From Micromonospora coriariae (GTDB lineage Bacteria; Actinomycetota; Actinomycetes; Mycobacteriales; Micromonosporaceae), in assembly GCF_900091455.1 (NCBI RefSeq), contig NZ_LT607412.1:5580001-5644000 (forward strand): DNA of 64,000 bases, given 5' to 3'. Made by a program: the position numbers and the translations under genes. The notes below the pieces were generated by a model. That model was given only the letters and a program-made list of their open reading frames with translations. It did no database searches and had not been told where the DNA came from. How positions within the stretch are numbered: the stretch's first letter is position 1; the number at the start of each line of letters is the position of its first letter. Below, in pieces: positions 52,021 to 61,251 of the stretch.

Positions 52021-53043
52021 TCAGACCAGGTCGACCGCCCGAGCCAGCCGGGGCAACCCACCGGACCGGATCCGATCCCGGGTGACCAGCGCCCCGGAGA
52101 TCAGGATGTCGAGCAGGGTGGCGAACCCGATCCCGGCCTGCTGCCAGATCTGGGGAAACTGCGAGGCGGTGGTGAATCCGGGGAAGGTGTTCACCTCGTT
52201 CACGATGGGCTCGGCGGACCCCTGCGTGGGCAGGAAGAAGTCGACCCGGAGCAGCCCGCGGCAGTCGAGGGCGTCGAAGGCGCGGATCGCGCGGTCCTGG
52301 AGCACCTGGGTGGTGGCCGGGTCGAGCGCGGCGGGGATCTGGAAGACCGCCCCGCCGTCGTACTTCGCGTCGTAGTCGAAGAAGCCGGCGCCGGTCACCC
52401 TGATCTCCAGGGGCGGACCGGCCTGCACCCGGCCGTCGGGATGCTGCAGGACGGCCACGTCGATCTCCCGTCCGCGCGCTCCCTGCTCGACGAGCACCTT
52501 CGGGTCGACCTCCCGCGCCTGCCGCAACGCGGCGGGAAGTTCCGCCCAGTCGGTCACCCTGACCACGCCCAGGCTGGAGCCGGCCCGGGCGGGCTTGACG
52601 AACACCGGCAGGCCCAGCCTCCGCTGTTCGGCCGGGGACAGCTCCTCGTCGGGACGCAGGGTCACTCCGGGGCTGACCCGCAGGCCCTCCGCGGCGAGCA
52701 GTCTCTTGGTGACGCCCTTGTCCATGCCGGCCGCGCTGGCGAAGACACCGTTGCCGACGTACGGCACCCCGAGCCATTCCAGCAGCGACGCGACGGTGCC
52801 GTCCTCGCCGTACGGGCCGTGCAGGGCCGGGAACACCACGTCCTGGGCGCGCAACACGCGCAGCGCCAGGGGGAGTGGCACCGGACGGCCGTCGACGTGC
52901 CACCCGCCGTCGCGACCGATGAGCACCTCGGTGACCCGGTACCTCTCCCGGTCCAGGCCGGCGAGGATGCTCTCCGCCGAGCGGCGGGACACCTCGTGCT
53001 CGCCGCTCTGCCCGCCGTACAGCACTGCCAGTCGGATCGTCAT
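52021..53043 (-). CDS. ddl: D-Ala-D-X ligase (Ddl/VanC/VanG-like)
   Basis: A 340-residue ATP-grasp ligase: AVLYGGQSGEHEVSRRSAE, FPALHGPYGEDGTVASLLEWLGVPYVG, GLPVFVKPARAGSSLGVVRV, RVDFFLPTQGSAEPIVNEVNTFPGFT. It contains GFFDYDAKY, with the Tyr seen in D-Ala-D-Ala ligases and also in VanC/VanG-type D-Ser ligases. Thus it joins D-Ala to D-Ala or D-Ser; it is not a VanA-type lactate ligase by this motif. First residue ATG overlaps the racemase stop by 4 bp. Confidence 0.9.
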   Translation of the reverse strand: MTIRLAVLYGGQSGEHEVSRRSAESILAGLDRERYRVTEVLIGRDGGWHVDGRPVPLPLALRVLRAQDVVFPALHGPYGEDGTVASLLEWLGVPYVGNGVFASAAGMDKGVTKRLLAAEGLRVSPGVTLRPDEELSPAEQRRLGLPVFVKPARAGSSLGVVRVTDWAELPAALRQAREVDPKVLVEQGARGREIDVAVLQHPDGRVQAGPPLEIRVTGAGFFDYDAKYDGGAVFQIPAALDPATTQVLQDRAIRAFDALDCRGLLRVDFFLPTQGSAEPIVNEVNTFPGFTTASQFPQIWQQAGIGFATLLDILISGALVTRDRIRSGGLPRLARAVDLV

Positions 53044-54182
53044 GACGTTGCCGCCCTTTCGTGGAGGTGGTCGCGGGCCACCCGGGCCCCGACACCGGTC
53101 AGGATCTCGTGCGGGTTCGTGCCGGCCCACCGCGCCCACTCGGCGACCGTCGGTGGAGGGTGGTCGCCCTGGTCGGGGCCGAACACCACTACCGGATCGC
53201 CGATCGCCACCGGAAGATCGCCCGCGTCGACCACGCACTGGTCCATCGCGATGCGTCCGACGATCGGGCGACGCCGGCCGCCCAGCCACACCTCGGCGCG
53301 GCCCTCGGCGGCCCGGGTCAGGCCGTCGGCGTAGCCGAGCGGCAGCAGAGCCAGGGTGGTCGGCGCGCCGGTCACGTACCCGGGTCCGTAGGAGACCGCG
53401 GTGCCGGCCGGTACCCGCTTCACGTTGACAACGGTCGTGCGCAGGGTCATGGCGGCGCGGAGCCCGACCTGGCCGGACCGGGTCCCGCCGAACGGATCCA
53501 CGCCGTACAGCGCGAGCCCGATCCGGCAGAGGTCGAAGCGGGTCCGCGGCGCCGTCAGCGCGGCCGCCGAGTTCGCCAGGTGCACCAGGTCCGGGTCGAG
53601 GCCGGCGGACCGGGCGACCCGAAGCGCCTCCTCGAAGACCGCCACCTGCCGGGGGAGCCGGGGGCTGCCCGGTACGTCGGCGTCGGTCAGGTGCGACCAC
53701 ACGCCGCGCACCCGGACCCCGCCCTCCACCTCGTACTTGCGGGCCCAGCCGACCAGCTCGGGCCAGTCGTCGCCGGCGGCGCCGTTGCGGGACAGCCCGG
53801 TGTCCGCCTTGAGCTGCACCGTCGCCGGCACGCCGAGCCGGTGGGCGGCGTCGGCGACGGCGTGCAGGTGGGTCGTGGTCGACACGCCGACGTCGACGCC
53901 GGCGGCGATCAACTGGTCGAAGTCGTCGTCGGGGCGGTGCAGCCAGCTCAGCGTGGGCGCGGTGATGCCCGCCGAACGCAGGGCCAGCGCCTCGGACGCC
54001 GAGGTCACCCCCAGCCAGCCGGCGCCGGCACGCAGCGCGGCCCGCGCGACCTGCACCGCGCCATGGCCGAACCCGTCCGCCTTCACCACGGCCATCAGCT
54101 CGGTACCGGAGACCGACGCAATCGTCAGCACGTTGCTGGCGATCGCATCGAGATCGACCACCGCCTCGCCGAGGGCGCTCAT
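53040..54182 (-). CDS. alr: PLP amino-acid racemase, alanine/serine racemase-like
   Basis: A 380-residue fold-type III racemase. PLP Lys34 in MAVVKADGFGHG, substrate-binding VSYGPGY and LLPLGYADGLTR, and MDQCVVDAG are all present. Where alanine racemases have a conserved Tyr in a GTIxYEV motif near the C-terminus, this protein reads GTNPHEILTGVG, so that Tyr is replaced. VanT serine racemases also differ at this position (Asn). It is coupled by 4-bp overlaps to a membrane acyltransferase upstream and a ligase downstream. Confidence 0.9.
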   Translation of the reverse strand: MSALGEAVVDLDAIASNVLTIASVSGTELMAVVKADGFGHGAVQVARAALRAGAGWLGVTSASEALALRSAGITAPTLSWLHRPDDDFDQLIAAGVDVGVSTTTHLHAVADAAHRLGVPATVQLKADTGLSRNGAAGDDWPELVGWARKYEVEGGVRVRGVWSHLTDADVPGSPRLPRQVAVFEEALRVARSAGLDPDLVHLANSAAALTAPRTRFDLCRIGLALYGVDPFGGTRSGQVGLRAAMTLRTTVVNVKRVPAGTAVSYGPGYVTGAPTTLALLPLGYADGLTRAAEGRAEVWLGGRRRPIVGRIAMDQCVVDAGDLPVAIGDPVVVFGPDQGDHPPPTVAEWARWAGTNPHEILTGVGARVARDHLHERAATS

Positions 54183-55330
54183 CCGGCCGCCTCCACCCGC
54201 CGGACGCCGGGGAGGGCGAACAGCCAGCGTGCGTGCAGCGCCAGGAGCCCCCGGTGGACGGCCAGGCTCACGGCGGTCACGAGCCCGGTCAGCAGGATCG
54301 GGTACCCGAGCACGAGCAGGCCCTGACCGACCTGGTCCAGCCCGGAGATCGGCCCGGGCAGCAGCCGGTGCAGCAGCGCCAGCACCGGCATGTGGATGAC
54401 GTAGATGGGCAGGGTGATGCGGCCGAGCGTCGCGAGCCGGCTGCTGAGGGCGGGCCACCGGCTCAACCGGGCGGCGGCGGTGATCCCGAAGGTGACCGCC
54501 ACGACGGAGACCACCGGCCACACGCCGAACCACTGCTGTGCGCCGACCGCCGCCATCGCGGCGAGCACGAGGACGTACGCGCCCGAGGTCACCGCGAGCC
54601 GGCGCCCGGTGGCGGTGGCCGCCCACCGTTCGATCTGCGGTCGCAGGTACAGGCCGGCGAGAAAGAAGATCAGGTTCTGGTACAGGCCGGCGCGGTTGCC
54701 CGGCGTGTCGAGCAGGCCGGCGGCGCCGACGGAGGACAGCACCGCTGCGGGTACCACGACCAGCGTGCGGGGGGCCCGGCGGACGGCCTTGGCGAGCGTG
54801 AAGTAGAGCGCCAGGGCGTACAGGTACCAGAGGTTGGAGGGCGTGATGGTGAGCTGTTCCAACAGACCGAGGGCGGACGTGGCCCGGTCGGTCGGGAAGT
54901 CCGGGGCCGCGGCGAGGACCGCGGTGTGGATCAGCAGCCAGACGGCGTACAGGTAGAGGAACCCCGCGATCCGGCCGCGGGCGACGACCCGCCAGGGCCG
55001 CTGGACGGCGTTCGCCGCGAAGACGCCGGAGATGGTGAAGAACAGCGGCATCCGTAGCGGCAGGAGCTGCTCACCCAGCGCCCCCCACAGGCCCGGCACC
55101 GGTACGCCGACGTGCCAGTCGATCCGCAGGTAGTCCTTGACGACGACGTGCCACAGGACGACCAGGATGATGCAGACGCCCTTCGCGGCGTCGGCCCACT
55201 CCGCTCGGCGTGGCCGTCCCGCTGCGGTGCCGGGCAGCGTCCGGTGCCTCCGGTGGCGGAACCGGGCGTGCGTCACGTCGGGCTCGGGCTCGCCGGGCCG
55301 GGCGTCGGTGGATGTCGGCTGTCGGATCAC
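54179..55330 (-). CDS. Acyltransferase_3-family membrane protein (VanT N-domain-like)
   Basis: A 383-residue protein with about ten membrane helices. WADAAKGVCIILVVLWHVVV and RMPLFFTISGVFAANAV are the acyltransferase-3 signatures (conserved His and Phe/Ser), and LGRITLPIYVIHMPVLALL is its usual C-terminal helix. The same domain is fused to the racemase domain in VanT proteins, where it is thought to handle serine transport. Here it is separate but its stop overlaps the racemase ATG by 4 bp. GTG 55330 is used; a frame starting at 55459 adds 43 low-complexity residues. Confidence 0.85.
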   Translation of the reverse strand: MIRQPTSTDARPGEPEPDVTHARFRHRRHRTLPGTAAGRPRRAEWADAAKGVCIILVVLWHVVVKDYLRIDWHVGVPVPGLWGALGEQLLPLRMPLFFTISGVFAANAVQRPWRVVARGRIAGFLYLYAVWLLIHTAVLAAAPDFPTDRATSALGLLEQLTITPSNLWYLYALALYFTLAKAVRRAPRTLVVVPAAVLSSVGAAGLLDTPGNRAGLYQNLIFFLAGLYLRPQIERWAATATGRRLAVTSGAYVLVLAAMAAVGAQQWFGVWPVVSVVAVTFGITAAARLSRWPALSSRLATLGRITLPIYVIHMPVLALLHRLLPGPISGLDQVGQGLLVLGYPILLTGLVTAVSLAVHRGLLALHARWLFALPGVRRVEAAG

Positions 55331-55516
55331 CCGACCGAAGGTGTCAGCCGGATATCCCGGAGTGATCCGCGCATTGTCATGAACCGGTAATGGAACCCGC
55401 CGCCGGTGTCCGTCGTGATCCACTGGCCGCGGGCCGGGCCCGTCGGCATCGTCGATCAATGGGCGCGCCGGTGCCGTCGAGGACCACTAGGCTTGGCTGC
55501 GGAGGTGTCGCGAGGC

Positions 55517-56392
55517 ATGAAGCTCGGACTGCACTACTGGAGTTACTCGACCCCGGCCGAGGCGGCGGCGATCGCACCGACCCTGACCGAGGCGGCGACC
55601 ACCGCCGAGCAGGCCGGCGTCGCGTCCTTCACGGTCATGGACCACTTCTTCCAGATGGAGGCGGTGGCCCCGGCCGAGGAGCCGATGCTGGAGGCGTACA
55701 CCACGCTGGGCTTCGTCGCGGCGAAGACGCAGCGGATGACGCTGGGCGTGCTGGTCACCGGCGTGATGTACAGGTATCCGGGTCTGCTCGCCAAGACCGT
55801 GACGACCCTCGACGTGCTCTCCGGCGGCCGGGCCCGGCTCGGGATCGGCGCGTCCTGGTACGAGCGGGAACAGCGCGGGCTCGGCGTGCCCGTGGTGCCG
55901 GTGGCCGAGCGGTTCGAGCGACTGGAGGAGACGCTGCGCATCGTGCGGCAGATGTGGAGTGACGACAACGGGCCGTTCGCCGGGCAGCACTACCAGCTCG
56001 CCGAGACGATCAACTCGCCGCAGCCGTTGAGTCGTCCGCACCCGCCGATCATGATCGGCGGCGGCGGCGAGAAGAAGACGCTGCTCCTGGTCGCCCGGTA
56101 CGCCGACGCCTGCAACCTGTTCGGCACCGCCGCCGGGGCCGACGACGTGGCGCGGAAGTTGGACGTGCTGCGTGGGCACTGCGCCGCGGAGGGCCGCGAC
56201 TACGACACCATCGAGAAGACGGTTGTCGCCCACCGGCCGCCCCTGGCCGACGTCGACGCGTTCCTCGCCGAGGTGTCCTCGTACGCCGCGCTCGGGGTCA
56301 CCGAGGTGCAGGTCACGCCGGACCGCCACCCGGTGGAGTTCGCCCGACGACTCGGCGACGAGGTGCTGCCCCGGTTGGCCGACATCGGCTGA
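55517..56392 (+). CDS. LLM-class F420-dependent oxidoreductase
   Basis: A 291-residue luciferase-like TIM barrel: LGLHYWSYSTPAEAA, ASFTVMDHFF, LDVLSGGRARLGIGASWYEREQRGLGV, and HPPIMIGGGGEKKTLLLVARYADACNLF, which are typical of actinobacterial F420 enzymes. Substrate unknown. It is divergent from the acyltransferase operon and followed by a hairpin terminator. Confidence 0.9.
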   Translation: MKLGLHYWSYSTPAEAAAIAPTLTEAATTAEQAGVASFTVMDHFFQMEAVAPAEEPMLEAYTTLGFVAAKTQRMTLGVLVTGVMYRYPGLLAKTVTTLDVLSGGRARLGIGASWYEREQRGLGVPVVPVAERFERLEETLRIVRQMWSDDNGPFAGQHYQLAETINSPQPLSRPHPPIMIGGGGEKKTLLLVARYADACNLFGTAAGADDVARKLDVLRGHCAAEGRDYDTIEKTVVAHRPPLADVDAFLAEVSSYAALGVTEVQVTPDRHPVEFARRLGDEVLPRLADIG

Positions 56393-56419
56393 CTCCGGCC
56401 CGATGCGGAATTGACGGTT

Positions 56420-56462
56420 GACGAGGGCTGACCTCCTGACGAACCGGAGGACAGCCCTCGTC
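56420..56462. terminator. Bidirectional hairpin terminator
   Basis: An 11-bp perfect outer stem (56420-56430 with 56452-56462) and a 5-bp inner CCTCC/GGAGG stem between the convergent LLM and catalase genes. Confidence 0.75.
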
Positions 56463-56478
56463 GGCGCGGTTGGTCTTG

Positions 56479-58740
56479 TCAGGCGACCGAGGCGGGGAAT
56501 CGTTCCCACACCCGGTGTACGGCCATCAGCTGCCGTACCGCGGTCGGGGCTTCGACCGCGGTGCCGGCCGTGACGACGCCGGGGCTGCCGGCAACCCCCG
56601 CCTGCTCCAGCACGGTGCCGCCGGTGCCCCAGGCGCCGATCGCCTTGGCGTGCCGCCAGCATTCCTCGACGAGAAGCAGCACGCGGGGATCCACGGCCAC
56701 CGGGGCCGGCCTACCCGCCTTGCCGTCGCGGGCGGGGATGGCATCCGGTGCGGGCGCCGGCGCCCCGGCCAGCAGGAGCGCGTCGAACTCGACAGTTCGA
56801 CCGGTGGCGAAGGTCCGCTGGACGGGCAGGTTGCCCACCATTCCGCCGTGCGGGGCGATCAGCAGGGGAACCATCCCGGCCTCGAACACGGCTTCGCGTA
56901 CCTGGACGACGCCGTCGAGGTCGGCGTCGGGGTCGACGACGATACCGATCGTGCGGCCGTCGGACGGCCACTCACCGCCGACCTGAGACAGCGCCGGGCT
57001 GGGTGTGACATCGGCGAGCGGCACGGTCGGCTCCGGCGCGGGCAGCCCCAGGCCGGTGGCGACCTGCGCGCACAGCACCGGGTCGATGTTGGCGAGGCCC
57101 TGGAGCTGGCGTTCCTTGATCGCCTGGTGGTAGCACTTGCCGAGCTCGAAGGTGTAGGCGCGGATGATGTGCTCCTTCTCGACCGGCGACATGCTCAGCC
57201 AGAACAGGCGCGCCTGGCTGAAGTGGTCGTCGAACGAGACGGGGTTCGCGCGGACCTTGGGTGCCTCCGCCACCGTCACCGGCACGTCGAGGAACGCCTG
57301 TTCGTCGTCGCCCGCCGGGAACGGGTTGCCGCCGTCGAGCGAGTTCGGCCGGTACGGCGCGACCCCCGCGTGGACGGCGTGCTGGTGGAAGCCGTCGCGC
57401 AGCATGTCGTTGACCGGGGCGTGCGGGCGATTGATCGGGATCTGGGAGAAGTTGGGCCCGCCGAGCCGGGTCAGCTGCGTGTCGACGTACGAGAACAGCC
57501 GGCCCTGCAGCAGCGGGTCGTTCGTGACGTCGATGCCTGGCGGGAGGTGACCGAGGTGGAAGGCGACCTGCTCGGTCTCCGCGAAGAAGTTCGTCGGCGT
57601 CCGATTGAGCGTCAGTGTCCCGACGGGTTGCACTGGCGCCAGCTCCTCCGGCACGATTTTCGTCGGGTCCAGCAGGTCGATCCCGGCGAACGTCTCCTCA
57701 GGAGTGTCGGGGAAGACCTGGATGCCAAGTTCCCATTCGGGAAACGCGCCAGCCTCGATGGCGTCGTAGAGGTCCCGGCGGTGGAAGTCCGGGTCCACGC
57801 CGCCCAGCATCTGTGCCTCCTCCCAGGTCAGGGAGTGCACACCGAGCCTGGGCTTCCAGTGGAACTTGGCCAGCGCCGTCTCCCCGGCCTCGTTGACGAG
57901 GCGGAAGGTGTGGACGCCGAAGCCCTCCATCGTCCGGTACGACCGCGGAATGCCGCGGTCGGACATGTTCCAGAGCGCGTGGTGCTGCGCCTCGGTGTGC
58001 AGCGAGACGAAGTCCCAGAAGGTGTCGTGCGCGCTCTGCGACTGCGGGATCTCCCGGTCCGGGTGCGGCTTGCCGGCGTGGATGATGTCGGGGAACTTGA
58101 TGGCGTCCTGGATGAAGAAGACCGGGATGTTGTTGCCCACCAGGTCGAACGTGCCCTCGTGGGTGTAAAACTTCGTGGCGAAGCCGCGCGTGTCGCGGAC
58201 CGTGTCGGCGGAACCGCGCGAGCCGAGGACGGTCGAGAACCGGACGAAGACCTCGGTCTTGCGTCCCTTCTTGAGAAAGCCCGCTCTCGTGACCCCTTCG
58301 GCGGTGCCGTAGGCGGTGAACACGCCGTGTGCGCCGGCGCCACGGGCGTGCACCACGCGCTCGGGAATGCGTTCGTGGTCGAAGTGCGTGATCTTCTCGC
58401 GCAGGTGATGGTCCTGGAGCAGGACCGGGCCGCGTGGTCCGGCCTTGAGCGAGTGGTCGGTGTCGCGGAGCCGCGTCCCCTGTGCGGTGGTGAGGAACGC
58501 ACCCTGCTGACCGTTCGCGGTCGTCGGCGCGCCGGCCTCCGCGCCGGTCGGCATGCGGGTCTGCGGAGCTCCCTGCTCCTTCTTCGGCGGGAGCGGGTCG
58601 TGCGGTGTCGTCGGCTCCTCGACGGTCGGCGGTGCGCTGCCCGGTGCGCCAGGGACGTCGGGCGTCAGGATGTCGGTGATCTTCTCCGAGGCTGTCTTCA
58701 CGGCGTTCTTGACCGCCTCGGCGGGCTTGCTGGAATCCAC
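56479..58740 (-). CDS. katE: Large-subunit catalase KatE (HPII type)
   Basis: A 753-residue heme catalase. [20 protein letters not shown] contains the active-site His, the distal Asn lies in [17 protein letters not shown], and the heme-Tyr region is [15 protein letters not shown]. The C-terminal 150 residues are the DJ-1/PfpI-like domain of large clade II catalases ([25 protein letters not shown]). It detoxifies hydrogen peroxide. The GTG start lies only 14 bp downstream of the stop of the TnpB gene, so an insertion sequence now occupies its promoter side. Confidence 0.96.
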   Translation of the reverse strand: MDSSKPAEAVKNAVKTASEKITDILTPDVPGAPGSAPPTVEEPTTPHDPLPPKKEQGAPQTRMPTGAEAGAPTTANGQQGAFLTTAQGTRLRDTDHSLKAGPRGPVLLQDHHLREKITHFDHERIPERVVHARGAGAHGVFTAYGTAEGVTRAGFLKKGRKTEVFVRFSTVLGSRGSADTVRDTRGFATKFYTHEGTFDLVGNNIPVFFIQDAIKFPDIIHAGKPHPDREIPQSQSAHDTFWDFVSLHTEAQHHALWNMSDRGIPRSYRTMEGFGVHTFRLVNEAGETALAKFHWKPRLGVHSLTWEEAQMLGGVDPDFHRRDLYDAIEAGAFPEWELGIQVFPDTPEETFAGIDLLDPTKIVPEELAPVQPVGTLTLNRTPTNFFAETEQVAFHLGHLPPGIDVTNDPLLQGRLFSYVDTQLTRLGGPNFSQIPINRPHAPVNDMLRDGFHQHAVHAGVAPYRPNSLDGGNPFPAGDDEQAFLDVPVTVAEAPKVRANPVSFDDHFSQARLFWLSMSPVEKEHIIRAYTFELGKCYHQAIKERQLQGLANIDPVLCAQVATGLGLPAPEPTVPLADVTPSPALSQVGGEWPSDGRTIGIVVDPDADLDGVVQVREAVFEAGMVPLLIAPHGGMVGNLPVQRTFATGRTVEFDALLLAGAPAPAPDAIPARDGKAGRPAPVAVDPRVLLLVEECWRHAKAIGAWGTGGTVLEQAGVAGSPGVVTAGTAVEAPTAVRQLMAVHRVWERFPASVA

Positions 58741-58754
58741 TGAACGAACCGTTC

Positions 58755-60371
58755 CTAGGGGCTGAGCACGAGTTGCGTGTGTTCAGCCGCGTGTCCCGAA
58801 CGGTGTTGGGCACGCTGGTCTCCCGCGTTCGCTCCGTATCCGGCGCGCACGGATCGTGTCCGCGGTCCGAAGTTACGGGGGCGGGTTGCCTCGCGCTCAG
58901 GGTCACCCGGTCCGGCCTGGACGGTCCGATGCCCCTGCCCATCACTCTGGTGAGCTGGGGGCGGTGCCGTCCGACGCCGGATCGGGTGACCCTGGGCGCG
59001 TCGTCCGATCGCCACGGCGGCGGCGTCGTGGCGAGTTGCGGTGCGGGTTCTGCTGGTTAGGGGCTTCTGCCAGTGCTGGGCGCCCCACTTGGAGGTGTAT
59101 GCGGGGTCGACCGCGACGATCGCAATGCCGGGCGCCTCGGCCATCGACGTGAGCCGGGCGCGCAGCTTACCGACAGGCATCGCGGATATGAGACTGCGGA
59201 ACCGTTTGCGGCGGCCGTGCTTCTCCCGGGTCTTCTCCGCTTCGAAGTCCAGGTCCTCGATGGCGACAGCTTTCACGCCGCAGACCTTCACCCAGTTCAG
59301 CAGCCGAGTCAGGGCGTGACGCAGCTGGGCGTCACGGTGCTCGGCGGTGCCGGACAGGTCGTAGTGGAACCGGCGTGGGTTGCCGACTGGATTGCCGTGA
59401 ACGTCGAGCCGCCAGGCGGCGATGTGATCGGCATTGGTGTCCACCCCGATCGCGCCGTCGGCGAGGGCGGCCTGCAGCGGGACCGTCTTGGTGGGCGCGT
59501 ACTGCCAGGACGCGGTGATGTACCAGCGCCCGCGCCGCGCGTCGTGGTGGATACGGTAGGCGACCGCCCGGTTGGTCTCGATACGCTCGACCCACTCCTG
59601 GCCCCGATGTGGGAACCGCGCCTTCGCCGCGAGGACATACCGGCCGTGGGGGGCGTTCGCCAGTGCGGCCAGCGGTGCGGGCAGTCTGATCGACGCTTCG
59701 CCGCCGGGGGTGACTCGGATCGTCTCGTTGCCGTACCGCTTGCCCGACTCCCCGTCGGCCTGAAGGAACCAGCGCTGCGCTTCCCAGCGGTCGCGCCACT
59801 GCGCCCCGGTCAGTCCAGCCTGGGCCAGGTTGTGGCGGTTGCGGGCGAGCCGCTTCCCGCCGCGCACCACATGCACGACCCCGGCCTCACGGTCGGCCCG
59901 CTCCCGCTCCAGCCGCTGCATCAGCACGTGCAGACGGCGACTCTTGGCGAACCACTCCTGCCGACTGCGGTAGCCGCCCGGTACGCCCTTGGTGCCGCGC
60001 TGGCCGACCGGCAGGGACAGCCGACGTCGAATCATCGCGACCCCAGCTTCGAAGTTACCGATGTGTACCAGCTGGCACCTGCGCGCCAGCGCCCACTGGT
60101 CATGCGTGGCCTTGGTGATCGCCCCTGCCCACCGGGCCGACGAGCCCGGCGTCAGATCGCGCTTACGCGCCGCCCACCCGTGCGTGGAGTGCTCCAGCCG
60201 GTCAGCACACCGAACCTTGAGGTCCTTCGCCGCGAGCGAGCCCAGGTGTGCACCCACCAGACGCAGGATCTCCTCGTCTCGCGCCGTGAGACCTTTGAGG
60301 CGATCGCGGATGGCGACCCCGGTCGGACCGAGGGCGACGAACGGCTCGTCGATCGAGCGCAGGTCAGCCAC
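58755..60371 (-). CDS. tnpB: TnpB, RNA-guided RuvC nuclease of an IS607-type element
   Basis: A 538-residue TnpB. RuvC residues are visible: Asp in AIGVDTNADHIAAWRLD, Glu in VKAVAIEDLDFE, and the last Asp in RTATRHDAAAVAIGRR. The usual CxxC...CxxC zinc ribbon between the second and third motif is missing; VDPAYTSKWGAQHW stands there, a variant seen in actinobacterial members. A 120-residue basic C-terminal tail follows. The guide (omega) RNA in such elements normally overlaps this 3' end and the adjacent element end. GTG at 60371 overlaps tnpA by 8 bp. Apparently intact. Confidence 0.9.
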   Translation of the reverse strand: MADLRSIDEPFVALGPTGVAIRDRLKGLTARDEEILRLVGAHLGSLAAKDLKVRCADRLEHSTHGWAARKRDLTPGSSARWAGAITKATHDQWALARRCQLVHIGNFEAGVAMIRRRLSLPVGQRGTKGVPGGYRSRQEWFAKSRRLHVLMQRLERERADREAGVVHVVRGGKRLARNRHNLAQAGLTGAQWRDRWEAQRWFLQADGESGKRYGNETIRVTPGGEASIRLPAPLAALANAPHGRYVLAAKARFPHRGQEWVERIETNRAVAYRIHHDARRGRWYITASWQYAPTKTVPLQAALADGAIGVDTNADHIAAWRLDVHGNPVGNPRRFHYDLSGTAEHRDAQLRHALTRLLNWVKVCGVKAVAIEDLDFEAEKTREKHGRRKRFRSLISAMPVGKLRARLTSMAEAPGIAIVAVDPAYTSKWGAQHWQKPLTSRTRTATRHDAAAVAIGRRAQGHPIRRRTAPPPAHQSDGQGHRTVQAGPGDPEREATRPRNFGPRTRSVRAGYGANAGDQRAQHRSGHAAEHTQLVLSP

Positions 60372-60939
60372 GTTCGGCGGCCTCCAGCGCCTTCCTGGCC
60401 CGATCGCGGGCCGACCCGCGCCCGTACAGGCGAGCACAAAACGACGTCAGCACCTCAACCATGTCGCGGACCAGGTCGTTATCGACCTCGCCCTCGTCCA
60501 GCACCACCAGCCGGCGACCGTGGGCGGCCAGCGCGGCCTCGACCAGTTCGACGTTCATGCGACCCAGCCGGTCCTTATGTTCAACCACGACAGTGCTCAC
60601 GTCCGGGTCGGCCAGCAGACGCCGGGCCTTCGACCGGGCCCCGTTCATGCCCGAACCGATCTCGGACTCCACACGCACCACCCGGTGACCGGCCTTGGCC
60701 GCCCACCCCGACAGTCGGGCAACCTGGCGCTCCAGATCGGTCTTCTGATCATGGGACGAGACCCGGGCGTACAAACCCAGGCCACCCGTGGCAGCCGGCG
60801 CGCTGTTGGCATCCACATTCACCAAAATCATGCGGGGGCCAACCCGCTGAGCCGGGACCGGCAAGGTGCCCTGACGGAACCAGCGATACGCCGTGTGAGG
60901 ACTGATCCCCTGCGCACGCGCCCACTCCGTCAAATTCAC
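60364..60939 (-). CDS. tnpA: TnpA, IS607-family serine recombinase
   Basis: A 191-residue small serine recombinase. N-terminal MerR-like helix-turn-helix (NLTEWARAQGISPHTAYRWFRQG), catalytic domain with nucleophile Ser in LYARVSSHDQKTDLERQ and Arg in EHKDRLGR. GTG at 60939 is chosen from the family start; a -10-like TATGAT ends 6 bp upstream, so the message may be leaderless. It mobilises the element together with tnpB. Confidence 0.92.
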   Translation of the reverse strand: MNLTEWARAQGISPHTAYRWFRQGTLPVPAQRVGPRMILVNVDANSAPAATGGLGLYARVSSHDQKTDLERQVARLSGWAAKAGHRVVRVESEIGSGMNGARSKARRLLADPDVSTVVVEHKDRLGRMNVELVEAALAAHGRRLVVLDEGEVDNDLVRDMVEVLTSFCARLYGRGSARDRARKALEAAERG

Positions 60940-60945
60940 ACCAGC

Positions 60946-60951
60946 ATCATA
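60946..60951 (-). promoter_or_regulatory. -10 element of tnpA (TATGAT)
   Basis: TATGAT on the minus strand ends 6 bases before the GTG start. A start about 7 nt downstream would coincide with that GTG, giving a leaderless message. No good -35 is visible. Confidence 0.5.
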
Positions 60952-61251
60952 GGCAACTGTAGTCACCCCGTGCACACTCATGCACGCTCGGCGGCCAACA
61001 GGTCGCAACCCCTCCATTGGAGCTTTGCGAGCAGGCCCTCGACTCCCTACCGCCGGCCAGAGGGCCAAAACGCATCAAACGCCCCGCCGCGCGATCACCG
61101 CGGGCGAGGGCGCCCGGATGTGAGCACCCGCGTCGCGCGGGCCCGTCGGCGGGCCGATCCTCGGGACTGGTGATTTCACCGATGCGGGGACCGGGCGGCG
61201 ACGCCAAAACTGACGCACGTCGATATCCCTCGACTCTAGGGAGTGCCCGAC

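Larger units (their letters stand above)
58741..60990. mobile_element. IS607-family insertion sequence (tnpA-tnpB)
   Basis: Two overlapping genes, a serine recombinase and TnpB, fill the interval between katE and the cutinase region. IS607 elements lack long terminal inverted repeats and target-site duplications, so the exact ends cannot be read; limits are approximate. One end must lie near the katE start codon. Confidence 0.75.

Noticed and set aside
58755..60371. A Cas12-type CRISPR effector
   Set aside because: It has the size and motifs of TnpB, overlaps a serine recombinase gene, and no repeat-spacer array or cas1/cas2 is nearby.
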